From contig JBDSLU010000343.1 of NCBI GenBank assembly GCA_039916225.1, forward strand, positions 1 to 14,199: a DNA stretch of 14,199 nt, written 5' to 3'. Of this stretch, positions 1 through 7,408 are shown piece by piece. Position numbers and translations under genes: made by a program. This DNA is from JBDSLU01 sp039916225. Lineage in GTDB: Bacteria; Acidobacteriota; Vicinamibacteria; Vicinamibacterales; Vicinamibacteraceae. How positions within the stretch are numbered: position 1 is the stretch's first letter; each line of letters opens with the position of its first letter. The notes beneath the pieces are model-generated. The model did no database searches. It worked only from the letters and a program-made list of their open reading frames with translations, and was not told the origin of the DNA.

Positions 1-2823
1 CATCCACCCGTTGATCTCACGTTGGGCGAGTTCGACGTGATCGACGCCAGGCGGCGGCGCGTTGGCCTTGGTCTCGCGCGGTGGCTCGGCGGGCTCGGCT
101 GGACGCGTATCGTTGCGGCCTGTGCCAGGAGCGGGCGTCGTGGGGGCGGGCGTGCCGTTGCTGGGCGGCACGGCGACGATAGGGCCGCCGCTGCGCTCCG
201 ACACCGAGGGCTGTCGCCCGGTGGGGTTCGAACCCTGTGTGCCGCCGGGGGTCGGCGGCGTCGTGCGCGGGCCGGGCGTTCCAGGCGACGTCCCGGTCGG
301 CGTGACCGGCGTGATGGGTCCGGACGGTCGCACGGTGGACGGCGGCGGCGTCGAGTTGCCGGGGTCCACGGGTGCGATCGGCTTCTGACCGTTGCCGTCA
401 GGCGGCGACGCGATCGCCGGGTCCACGCCGCCGTTGCCAGTCGGCGGTACGACTTTGTCGCCGCCGGTCGCACCGCCGCCCGGCGGCGTCGGGACGGTCG
501 ACGACCCAATCGGAGTGACGGGCGCGGTGCCGGGATTCGCGCCGGGCTCGATCGGTGTCGGCGGGAAGATCGAGCTCCACGACGCGATCACCACGACGAG
601 CACCAGCAACGCCGCCGCGCCGGCCTGGACGGCGCGGTTGCGGACGATGGCGCCTGCCCGCCCGGTCAGCGCCGCGATCTGCGCCTGGCGCCGTTCCTGC
701 TGCTCGCGCCGGAGGCGGTCGCGTTCCCGCGCGGCATGCCGCTCGCGCATCTCGGCGAGCGCGCTGTCGACCAGGCCGTGCGCTGGCGTGAAGCGCTCGA
801 GCACCTCCATCGCCTCGCCGGGCTGGGCGTCGAAGAGCGCGCGGGCGCGCTCGACAGCGGTGGCGGCCTTGGCGCGAAGCTCCACGCCCCGTGCGATGTC
901 GCGCTCCAGGGTCTTGGCCGCCGGATGATTCGGGTGCGCCTGCAGGATCGCCTGGACCACCTTGCTGGCGCCGGCGAAATCCTGACGAACGACCAGCTCG
1001 TTCGCCGACGCGACCTGCCGGGCCAGCGCTTCCTGCTCGCGGCGCTCCGCCTCGATCTTCGCGGCCCCGGCCTCCGCCTGCTTCAGCAGCGGAGCGAAGG
1101 CGGCATCGCCGGCGGATTCCGCCTGCCATGGCTGGAGCCGCTGGACCGCTTCGAGGAAGCGGCCCGCCGAGACGTCCTTCTGTGCCTGCGCCAGATCGCG
1201 CGACCGCTGTTCACGCCGGGCCTCGGCCTGACGCTTGGCGTCCGCCTCGGCCTTCCTCTGCGCCTCCGCGCGATCGTGCTGGGCCTTCTTCTGCGCCTCG
1301 GCGCGATCGCTGTCGGCCTGTTCCCGCGCCTGTCGGGCCTCCTCGAGGCGGACCTGTTCGTGCCGCTCCCGCTCGACCCGGGCGCGCTCGGCCTCTTCGG
1401 CCCGCGCTTTGTCGAGCCGCTGCTGTTCCTGCCGCGCGTGTGCCTGGCGCGCCTGTTCAGCCCGGGCCTGTTCGGCGCGCGCCTGCTCCGCCTTGACCTG
1501 ATCGGCCTGCTCGCGGGCCAGGCGAGCCTGCTCGGCCTGGGCGCGTTGCCGCGTCTGCCGCTCCTGCTCGAGACGATCGCGCTCCTGCCGTTCCTGTTCG
1601 AGACGTTCGGCGTCGAGACGCGCCTGGTCCTCGGCCTCGCGGTCCAGCTCGAGACGCGCTTCTTCGGAGGCGCGCTGTGCCCGGGCGAGATCGGCGGCCG
1701 CTTCGGCGGCGCGGCGGGCGCGATCGGAGGCCGGGGTCGGACCAGCGGAGCGTGCCGACGGAGCCGACCCCGGCGCGGACGGAGCTGACGGCGGGGTCGA
1801 CGGCGCCGGCGTGCCGGACACCGGCGCGCCCGAGCCCGGCGTGCGATGGGCGCCGCTCGGCCGGCTGGCGTGCGAGCTCGAATCCTTCGGCTGGCGCATC
1901 GTCAGCGCGGTGTGACCGTAGCTGTCCTGCTCCTCCATCTCCAGCCGCTGGCGGATCCTGCCGAGATCGCGCCGCAGCACGGCGAGATCCTGGTAGCGGC
2001 GCTCGGCCGCCTTCTCCAGGCACTGGTCGATGGCACGGACGATGCCGGGATCGAGACCGGGCGTCAGCACCGCAGCCGATTCCGGCTGGGTGTGCACGAT
2101 CTTGTAGAGCACGTCCGTCATCTCGCCCGGAAACGCGCGCTGGTAGGTGAAGATTTCGTGCAGGACGGCGCCGACGGCGAACACGTCGCTGCGCAGATCG
2201 ATGGTGCCCCGACCGGTGATCTGCTCCGGCGACATGTAGTTGATGGTGCCGACCAGCACGCCGTGCGACGTCAGCCCCGAGCCGGCCATGCGGACGATGC
2301 CGAAGTCGAGGATCTTCAACGGCGCACCGTCGTTGTCGACCATCAGGTTGGCCGGCTTGATGTCGCGGTGGACCATCCCCGTCTTGTGGGCGTGGGCCAG
2401 CCCCGAGCAGAGGCCTTCCATCAGCTCGAGCTTGCGGACCAGCGGCATCGGTTCGCGCCGGCGAATCAGCTTCGAGAGCGGCTCGCCGCGGACGAACTCC
2501 ATGGCGATGAACGGCCGGCTCTCGAAGATGCCGAACTCGTAGATGGTGACGATGTTGGGATGCGACAGGCGGCCGGCGGCGCGGGCCTCGCGCTCGAAGC
2601 GCTCCCGCATTTCCTGATTGTCGAAGCCTTCGCGCAGGAACTTGATCGCCACCGGTCGATCGAGCGCGGGATCGCGGGCGAGATACACGTCGCCCATCCC
2701 GCCGCTCTCGATGAAGCGCTCGATCGTGTACTTGCCGATGACCTCAGGCAGTGATGGCGGCAACCGAGGCTCTCCGCGCGCGTCGCGTGGGCCGGCTGGG
2801 GCCACGCCCGCGGCTGCCGGCAT
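1..2823 (-). CDS. Membrane Ser/Thr protein kinase with coiled coil and Pro/Thr-rich periplasmic stalk (C-terminus beyond window)
   Basis: Hanks-type kinase; 941 codons are visible without a stop and the C-terminus lies off the left edge. The kinase domain spans about residues 30-295. It has a glycine loop (SGGMGDVY, 40-47), catalytic Lys61 (VAIK), HRD at 152-154 (VHRDIKPAN), DFG at 173-175 and the SPE motif ending at Glu200, so it should be active. About 365-560 is an Ala/Glu/Arg/Gln-rich coiled coil with tandem AEQAR units. About 560-725 looks TPR-like (AHPNHPAAKTLERD). One transmembrane helix lies at about 730-752 (AALLVLVVVIAS), followed by a Pro/Thr/Gly-rich, probably periplasmic stalk to the edge. 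ATG at 2823 is chosen because it gives a short leader before the kinase domain; no strong Shine-Dalgarno is seen, and GTG at 2805 is an alternative. It is divergent from a PP2C phosphatase, its likely antagonist. The frame was read by hand on the reverse strand. Confidence 0.9.
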   Translation of the reverse strand, partial: MPAAAGVAPAGPRDARGEPRLPPSLPEVIGKYTIERFIESGGMGDVYLARDPALDRPVAIKFLREGFDNQEMRERFEREARAAGRLSHPNIVTIYEFGIFESRPFIAMEFVRGEPLSKLIRRREPMPLVRKLELMEGLCSGLAHAHKTGMVHRDIKPANLMVDNDGAPLKILDFGIVRMAGSGLTSHGVLVGTINYMSPEQITGRGTIDLRSDVFAVGAVLHEIFTYQRAFPGEMTDVLYKIVHTQPESAAVLTPGLDPGIVRAIDQCLEKAAERRYQDLAVLRRDLGRIRQRLEMEEQDSYGHTALTMRQPKDSSSHASRPSGAHRTPGSGAPVSGTPAPSTPPSAPSAPGSAPSARSAGPTPASDRARRAAEAAADLARAQRASEEARLELDREAEDQARLDAERLEQERQERDRLEQERQTRQRAQAEQARLAREQADQVKAEQARAEQARAEQARQAHARQEQQRLDKARAEEAERARVERERHEQVRLEEARQAREQADSDRAEAQKKAQHDRAEAQRKAEADAKRQAEARREQRSRDLAQAQKDVSAGRFLEAVQRLQPWQAESAGDAAFAPLLKQAEAGAAKIEAERREQEALARQVASANELVVRQDFAGASKVVQAILQAHPNHPAAKTLERDIARGVELRAKAATAVERARALFDAQPGEAMEVLERFTPAHGLVDSALAEMRERHAARERDRLRREQQERRQAQIAALTGRAGAIVRNRAVQAGAAALLVLVVVIASWSSIFPPTPIEPGANPGTAPVTPIGSSTVPTPPGGGATGGDKVVPPTGNGGVDPAIASPPDGNGQKPIAPVDPGNSTPPPSTVRPSGPITPVTPTGTSPGTPGPRTTPPTPGGTQGSNPTGRQPSVSERSGGPIVAVPPSNGTPAPTTPAPGTGRNDTRPAEPAEPPRETKANAPPPGVDHVELAQREINGWM

Positions 2824-2881
2824 TGTACAGGAAGGCGCCCTCGCCGCCGCCGGGCAAGTGGTCTGAAATCAGGGTGTTCTG

Positions 2882-2890
2882 TGCGATAGT
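2882..2890 (+). promoter_or_regulatory. Extended -10 element for the PP2C gene, possibly leaderless
   Basis: TGCGATAGT is an extended -10 (TG-n-GATAGT, 4 of 6 matches) ending six bases before the PP2C ATG. No purine-rich Shine-Dalgarno is visible in the 20 bases before the ATG, so transcription may start at or next to the start codon. No good -35 hexamer is seen 16-18 bp upstream. The 73-bp gap also has to hold the promoter of the divergent kinase. Confidence 0.3.
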
Positions 2891-2896
2891 GCCTGC

Positions 2897-3661
2897 ATGC
2901 TCACGGTCCACGGGGTGACACATCCGGGTCGGGTCCGGAAGATCAACGAGGACGGCTTCTATTACGACGTGCAACTCGGCCTCTATCTCGTGGCCGACGG
3001 CCTGGGCGGGCACAACGCCGGGGAAATCGCCTCGCGGCTGGCCCTCGAGAGCGTCCTCGGTTTCATCCAGCGGACGCGCGAGGACGAGGAATTCACCTGG
3101 CCGTTCGGGGTCGAGACCGGGCTCTCCTACGACGCCAACCGGATCCGGACCGCGCTGCGGCTGGCCAACCGGCGCGTCTTCCAGATGAGCGAGAGCGGGC
3201 CGCAGTACGGCGGCATGGGCACCACCGTGGTCGCGACGCTGGTCTCGGGCGAAACCCTGACCTACGCCTCGGTCGGCGACTCGCGCATGTACCTGGTCAA
3301 CGACCACGCGATCTCCCAACTGACCGAAGACGATTCGTGGCTCTCGGCCCTCAAGGCGCAAGAGCCCAACATCGACCCGTCGCAGCTCGAAAAGCATCCC
3401 CTGCGGCACGTGATCACCAAGGCCATCGGCACCCTGACCGACACCGAGATCACGATTCACGAACGGCCGCTCCGGCACGGCGACACCCTGCTCCTCTGCA
3501 CTGACGGACTCCACGACCTGGTTCCCGAAGGCAAGATGCTGGAAGTCGTCGACACCGACAAGACGCTCGAAGCGCGAGCGCAGACCCTCGTCGACCTGGC
3601 GCTCGAGGCGGGCGGCCGCGACAACGTGACGGCACTGCTCGTGAAATACGAGAAACAGTAG
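2897..3661 (+). CDS. PP2C-family Ser/Thr protein phosphatase
   Basis: Metal-dependent (Mn/Mg) phosphatase that removes phosphate from Ser/Thr, of the bacterial Stp1/PrpC type. At 254 aa it is essentially only the catalytic domain, the usual length. The metal-binding and catalytic motifs are present in order: RKINEDGF (NED 17-19), VADGLGGH (D34-G35), SVGDSR (Asp128), CTDGL (Asp203) and GGRDNVT (Asp242-Asn243). The start at 2897 fits the family, whose N-terminus runs about 15 residues before NED. There is no signal peptide or membrane segment, so it is cytosolic. It is divergent from the kinase and most plausibly dephosphorylates that kinase or its targets, and perhaps partners of the nearby FHA protein. 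The pairing is inferred from context; the family assignment is secure. Confidence 0.95.
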   Translation: MLTVHGVTHPGRVRKINEDGFYYDVQLGLYLVADGLGGHNAGEIASRLALESVLGFIQRTREDEEFTWPFGVETGLSYDANRIRTALRLANRRVFQMSESGPQYGGMGTTVVATLVSGETLTYASVGDSRMYLVNDHAISQLTEDDSWLSALKAQEPNIDPSQLEKHPLRHVITKAIGTLTDTEITIHERPLRHGDTLLLCTDGLHDLVPEGKMLEVVDTDKTLEARAQTLVDLALEAGGRDNVTALLVKYEKQ

Positions 3662-3683
3662 AGGGGCTCGCGCGCCTCAACGA

Positions 3684-3793
3684 CCAATCTCCACTGACCA
3701 ACTTCCAATCGCGCTGGGTTCGCGCTCAGCCGATCCCTGGGAGTTGGCGGTGGACCGTTCCTTTAGCAGTTGGGCGTTGGGCGTTGGGAGTTG
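3684..3793. repeat. Degenerate heptad repeats in inverted arrangement between convergent genes
   Basis: Bases 3769-3793 hold three heptads, GTTGGGC, GTTGGGC and GTTGGGA, followed by GTTGA. A further GGAGTTGG unit lies near 3740. Bases 3684-3710 hold the opposite orientation (CCAAT, CTCCACT, GACCAAC, TTCCAAT), which is roughly the reverse complement of the same heptad. The two arms could fold into an imperfect hairpin between the convergent PP2C and AAA genes, giving a two-way terminator. Composition is clearly unlike the flanking coding DNA. It may instead be a dispersed intergenic repeat; copies elsewhere in the genome would decide. Confidence 0.6.
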
Positions 3794-3813
3794 ACGCGGC
3801 CGAGCGGCCGCGT

Positions 3814-5187
3814 TCACCCGAGCATCTCGCGGGTGACGCGGCCGGTCGAGACGCCCTGCAGGATCACGAAGGGCTGCATCAACGGATTGCGGAACCGGTA
3901 GCGGCGGCCCTGCGGGCGCGCTTCGGCGTGCAGGATGCCCGGGGCGGCGTCCGCGCCGGCTGGCGCGAAGTGCACCAGGTGACGCTCGATCCGGGTGTCC
4001 TTGTAGGTGCCGGGCGACAGGCGATCGAGCGCACTGCGGACGTCGGCCGGACCGAAGAAACCGAAGTCGTCGTTGCGGGCCAGGGCGCACGCGAGCAGCA
4101 CGTCCGGGTAGTAATTGCGCTCGTGGCGGCTGGCGATCGATGCGGCGTAGGCGCTCTTGATCGAGTGCTGCGCCTTGTCCAGCGCCCGCCCGATGGCCTG
4201 GACGACGTGCGTCGTGTCGACGCGAGCGAGGCCGGCGTCGATGGCGATCCGCGCCGCGTGCAGCGACAGCAGGTGCGTGTAGTGCGGCAGGCCCTGCGAC
4301 AGCACGGCGACGTGCGCCAGCGCGTCGGGCTCGACGGTCATCCCGAGCAGCTCGAGGCCGCGGGTGACGATGTGCTCGAGCTCGTCGGCCGACATCCGCG
4401 GCATCCGCACCTGGACGAGCGCCCGCTCGACCGAGCCGTGCTGCTCGATCAGGCCGTCGACGGTGTCCGACACGCCGACGAGGATCAGCGTGGCCGGCAC
4501 GGCGTGGTCGGAGAGCACCTTGATCGTGTCGGCGAAGGTGTCGCGCACCTCGGGATCGCCGATGCGATCGAACTCGTCGACGATGACGACCAGGACGCAG
4601 CCTCGCCCCACCGAGGTCAGGGCCCGCTTCACGTCGGCGGACGTGACCGTCTCGGGCACGTTCTCGTCGAGCGAGCCCTGCTCCTCGCGCGGCTTGGCGC
4701 CGAAGCCGACCACCGCCCGCTCCCGCGCCACTTTGATGTCGGCGAAGATGCGGCGCCACAGCGACGAGAAGTCGTCGGTGCGCTCGCAGGTGACGCGCGG
4801 CGCGACGACCGCTTTCTTCTCCGAGGCGAGCCGCTTCGAGAGGATGTTGGCGAGCGACGTCTTGCCGACGCCGGGCTCACCGAAGATCACGACGTGGACG
4901 CCCGGCTGGCCGATCGCGTCGACGACCTGCTGGATCTGCTCGAGACGGCCGGCGAAGACGGCGCTCTGGCTGACCGGGATGGCCGGTGTGAAGACCGACG
5001 GCAGCTTGGCGAGCCGCGATTCAGCGTCGGCCGGTGGCGCCGGCTTCGCGGGCTTGTCGGCGGCCGGCTTGTCGGCAACCGATCCTCCAGTGCTGGGCGT
5101 GTCGGCCGTGGCCGTGGCCGTGGCGGCAGCCGGCTCTGGGACCGGCTCGGGCGCCGGCGGAGGGGGCACGGATTCGGGCGCGCTCAT
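3814..5187 (-). CDS. AAA+ / P-loop ATPase, Orc1/Cdc6-like, with disordered N-terminus
   Basis: 457 aa. Residues 1-60 are Pro/Ala/Lys-rich and probably disordered. An entry motif (VFAGRLEQI, about 77-85) precedes Walker A GEPGVGKTS (103-111, Lys109). Walker B is VVIVDEFD (Asp204-Glu205). A sensor-1-like stretch ILVGVSD follows, then a helical lid. The C-terminal part (about 380-457) looks like a winged helix (YRFRNPLMQPFV). This layout matches the STAND/Orc-like bacterial ATPases (AAA_16/ATPase_2 type). Such proteins often act as nucleotide-driven switches or adaptors; the target here is unknown. It starts 10 bp after the cNMP/FHA gene stops, with a weak AGGG ribosome-binding site, so the two are almost surely one transcript and probably one pathway. 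There is no signal peptide or membrane segment. The ATPase assignment is firm; the biological role is not known. Confidence 0.85.
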   Translation of the reverse strand: MSAPESVPPPPAPEPVPEPAAATATATADTPSTGGSVADKPAADKPAKPAPPADAESRLAKLPSVFTPAIPVSQSAVFAGRLEQIQQVVDAIGQPGVHVVIFGEPGVGKTSLANILSKRLASEKKAVVAPRVTCERTDDFSSLWRRIFADIKVARERAVVGFGAKPREEQGSLDENVPETVTSADVKRALTSVGRGCVLVVIVDEFDRIGDPEVRDTFADTIKVLSDHAVPATLILVGVSDTVDGLIEQHGSVERALVQVRMPRMSADELEHIVTRGLELLGMTVEPDALAHVAVLSQGLPHYTHLLSLHAARIAIDAGLARVDTTHVVQAIGRALDKAQHSIKSAYAASIASRHERNYYPDVLLACALARNDDFGFFGPADVRSALDRLSPGTYKDTRIERHLVHFAPAGADAAPGILHAEARPQGRRYRFRNPLMQPFVILQGVSTGRVTREMLG

Positions 5188-5197
5188 CGTCGCGGCC

Positions 5198-5875
5198 CTA
5201 GGCGGAACGGAACTCGACTTCGACCAGGCCGAAGCGGATGCGATCGCCCTCTGCGAGACGCACGGTCTGCCCCGGTCCGACCCGGGTACCGTTGACGAAG
5301 GTGCCGTTGCGGCCTTCCTCTTCCTTGAGGAAGACGCCGTCGTTCGACCGCAGGATGCGCGCGTGCTTGCGGCTCAGCGTCTTGTCGGGGTCGTGGCCCG
5401 ACAGGTCGATGTCGGCGGTGTAGCCAGAGGCCTGGCTCGAACGGCCGACCAGCATGTCGGTCTTCTCGAGAAGGTAGCGCGCGTTCGAGGCGGTGATCAG
5501 CAGCCCAGTGGTCGGCGCGGCGCCGCCGGCGGGCGCGGCGCTCTGGCCGCCCTCGCGCGGCAGGCTGCGCAGCATCAGCAACGCGATCTCAGGGTGGACC
5601 TTGACGATCGCGGTGAACGTCGCGCGATCGATCGACAGCAGGCGGCAGGCGGTCAGCGCCTTGGCGGTCGAGTCGCGCTGGTCGTAGACCAGGGCGCGCT
5701 CGCCGAAGAAATCGCCGACCTCCAGGGTGTAGGTGCGTGGCGGCTGTGCCACCGAGAGTTCGACTCGTCCCTCTTCGATGATGAAGAGATCCGAGCCGGC
5801 CTCGCCAGCTTTGAACACCACGTCGCCGCTCTTGACGGCTTTCGAGTACGCGTCCTTCGAATCCGGCGTCGGCAT
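5198..5875 (-). CDS. Cyclic-nucleotide-binding domain fused to FHA domain
   Basis: 225-aa two-domain signal protein. Residues about 10-105 form a cNMP-binding (CAP_ED) beta-roll: GEAGSDLFIIEEGRVEL, then a phosphate-binding-cassette-like segment FFGERALVYDQRDSTAKA (57-73). After a Gly/Ala linker, residues about 124-224 are an FHA domain with its phosphothreonine-binding signature: VGRSS (Gly144-Arg145), LSRKHARI (Ser168, His171), RNGTFVNG (Asn190-Gly191, Asn195-Gly196). No DNA-binding helix-turn-helix follows the cNMP domain, so it is not a CRP-type regulator. It probably ties a nucleotide or other small-ligand signal to recognition of a phosphorylated partner. The kinase and PP2C nearby are natural writer and eraser candidates (inference). 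It lies upstream of the AAA ATPase with 10 bp between them. The start has no good Shine-Dalgarno. Confidence 0.92.
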   Translation of the reverse strand: MPTPDSKDAYSKAVKSGDVVFKAGEAGSDLFIIEEGRVELSVAQPPRTYTLEVGDFFGERALVYDQRDSTAKALTACRLLSIDRATFTAIVKVHPEIALLMLRSLPREGGQSAAPAGGAAPTTGLLITASNARYLLEKTDMLVGRSSQASGYTADIDLSGHDPDKTLSRKHARILRSNDGVFLKEEEGRNGTFVNGTRVGPGQTVRLAEGDRIRFGLVEVEFRSA

Positions 5876-5882
5876 TTCCGGG

Positions 5883-5888
5883 ATATTA
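5883..5888 (-). promoter_or_regulatory. Possible -10 box for the cNMP/FHA gene
   Basis: On the minus strand TAATAT (4 of 6 matches to TATAAT) ends seven bases before the ATG at 5875. This would put the transcript start at or next to the start codon. No -35 hexamer is recognisable, and the -35 position falls inside the palindrome at 5902-5923, as expected if an activator or repressor binds there. The call rests on one short motif. Confidence 0.25.
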
Positions 5889-5901
5889 CCGTGGTTTGAG
5901 C

Positions 5902-5923
5902 GGGTCCGGCCGCGGCCGGACCC
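5902..5923. promoter_or_regulatory. Perfect 22-bp palindrome: operator or hairpin terminator
   Basis: Two exact inverted 11-base halves (GGGTCCGGCCG and its complement) lie in the 71-bp gap between the OMP stop and the cNMP/FHA start, flanked by a short imperfect outer stem (TGGT/ACCA). As RNA it would be a very stable hairpin about 24 bases after the OMP stop. No T-run follows, so it is not a textbook intrinsic terminator. As DNA it is centred about 37 bp before the cNMP/FHA start codon, where an operator covering the -35 would sit. Both readings are possible. Confidence 0.6.
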
Positions 5924-5946
5924 AGACCAGTTTCAGCCGGCCCCGA

Positions 5947-7395
5947 TTAGAAGGCCAGCGCGAAGCCGCCGACGACCGCCGCTTTCGGCAGCAGGCCATC
6001 GCCCGACACCGGCAGCAGGACGTCGAGGCTGAGCAGCAGCGGACGGCCGATGTGCACCCGCATCCCGAGCCCGGCCAGGATCTGGGTGATGTTGGCCTGT
6101 CCGACGGCCTGCAGATCGCTGGCCGCGGCGAACGAGGCCGTCGACGGGCTCGGGAACCGCGACGGGAACGTCGCGCCGGCCCCGGCGAACTGCCAGGTGT
6201 TGCGCAGCTGGCGGGCGATGATGTCGCCGGAGATGCCGACCCGCGGCGCCACCGCCACTTCGACGCCGCCGACGATGCCGATCTCGTCCGGCAGCTTCAG
6301 CTGATCGTCGCCGGCGAGGCCGCGATTGGACAGCGGATCCACCGGCGCGGTCAGCGACGCCGGCAGCGAGCCGCCGGAGGTGGTGTAGCCGCCGTTCAGG
6401 TGGGCGCCGACGCGCCCGAACTGCTGCGACCAGATGCCCCGCGCCTCGACCCGCACCACGCCGGTGCCGAGCAGATTTTCCTCGTCGCCGGTCGGGACGG
6501 TGACGTTCACCGCGACCGAGACGCCGCCCTCTTCCGTCTTGACCAGCTGGGCCTTGCCGCGGACGACGATGTCACCGATGCCGCGGGCGTGCGCGCTGGC
6601 GTAGGTCGTGCGGTCGCTCAGCCCGAGCGGGTCGAAGGCGTGGATCGGGATGGCGTTGCTGTGCTCCTCGGCCTCGGTGGGCGGCGTCGCCGTCCGCAGG
6701 ATCCGCGAGAACACGCGGGTCCGCATGTCCAGCTTGACGAACGGGACGACCACGCCGAGGTCGACGCGGTCGCTGACGCCGAACTCGAGGACCGTCGCGA
6801 AAACGTTGCGGTCGATGTCGATGCCGACCTTCTGCTCGAGCAGATCGCGCTCGAAGTCCGGCGTGAGGTCGGTCGTCGCGCCCGGGTTGGCGTTGGGGCC
6901 GCAGCAGTTGTTGTGCTGGAAGACGAACGTCAGGTCGCCGTTCTCGAGGTCGATGCCGTCGATGCGATCGTAGTGGACCGACTGCTGGCCGAAGCCGAAC
7001 GAGAACACGCCCTTGCCGAGGGTGGCGGCGCGTTCGGCGAACGACGAGCGGGCGATCGGCCCGGTCACTTCCTTCGTGTCATCGAGGTGTCCACCCCACG
7101 ACGTCGACTGCGGGAAGGTGGTCAGCTGCTGCGCGATGCCGATGTTCAGCAGCGCCGGCACGCCAGAGAGGTCGGCGCCGACGACGAACGCCCGGGAGAG
7201 GTCGACCGTCGCCCGGAAATCGCTCAGCCTCGCCCCGTCGGCGATGGCCTGCGGGATCAGGCGCGACGCCGGCACCGTCGGCGGCGTGTCCTTGAAGCCG
7301 AACCCAGGCTCGGACGGAAGGGTGATCACCTGGGCAGCCCCCCAGGCGGGAAGGGCGACGACGAGGGCCAGCGACAGGAACGCGGAACGGCGCAT
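5947..7395 (-). CDS. Outer-membrane beta-barrel protein, secreted
   Basis: 482 aa with a clear Sec signal peptide (MRRSAFLSLALVVALPAWGAAQ, cut near residue 22). The body alternates short hydrophobic strands with polar turns, e.g. VSDRVDLGVVVPF, IGDIVVRGKAQLV and RVGISGDIIARQL. It ends in FALAF with a terminal Phe, the usual C-terminal signal for insertion by the BAM machinery. It resembles uncharacterised barrels annotated as putative transporters (phenol-degradation MetA-like), but I cannot confirm a family. A Cys pair occurs at about residue 165 (HNNCCGPN). It starts 13 bp after the LanM stop, and its AGGAG ribosome-binding site (about 7405-7409) overlaps that stop. Translation is therefore probably coupled to LanM, suggesting a job in the same pathway, such as passage or binding of a modified product (inference). 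Confidence 0.75.
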   Translation of the reverse strand: MRRSAFLSLALVVALPAWGAAQVITLPSEPGFGFKDTPPTVPASRLIPQAIADGARLSDFRATVDLSRAFVVGADLSGVPALLNIGIAQQLTTFPQSTSWGGHLDDTKEVTGPIARSSFAERAATLGKGVFSFGFGQQSVHYDRIDGIDLENGDLTFVFQHNNCCGPNANPGATTDLTPDFERDLLEQKVGIDIDRNVFATVLEFGVSDRVDLGVVVPFVKLDMRTRVFSRILRTATPPTEAEEHSNAIPIHAFDPLGLSDRTTYASAHARGIGDIVVRGKAQLVKTEEGGVSVAVNVTVPTGDEENLLGTGVVRVEARGIWSQQFGRVGAHLNGGYTTSGGSLPASLTAPVDPLSNRGLAGDDQLKLPDEIGIVGGVEVAVAPRVGISGDIIARQLRNTWQFAGAGATFPSRFPSPSTASFAAASDLQAVGQANITQILAGLGMRVHIGRPLLLSLDVLLPVSGDGLLPKAAVVGGFALAF

Positions 7396-7408
7396 GAATG
7401 TTGTACTC

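Noticed and set aside
224..235. GGGTTCGAACCC, like a tRNA T-arm
   Set aside because: It lies in frame inside the kinase stalk (QGSNPTG) and no acceptor or anticodon arms flank it.
22..1788. Long plus-strand frame (588 codons) opposite the kinase
   Set aside because: It is a mirror frame of GC-rich coding DNA: Arg/Leu-rich, no known motif, while the minus-strand frame gives a complete kinase domain.
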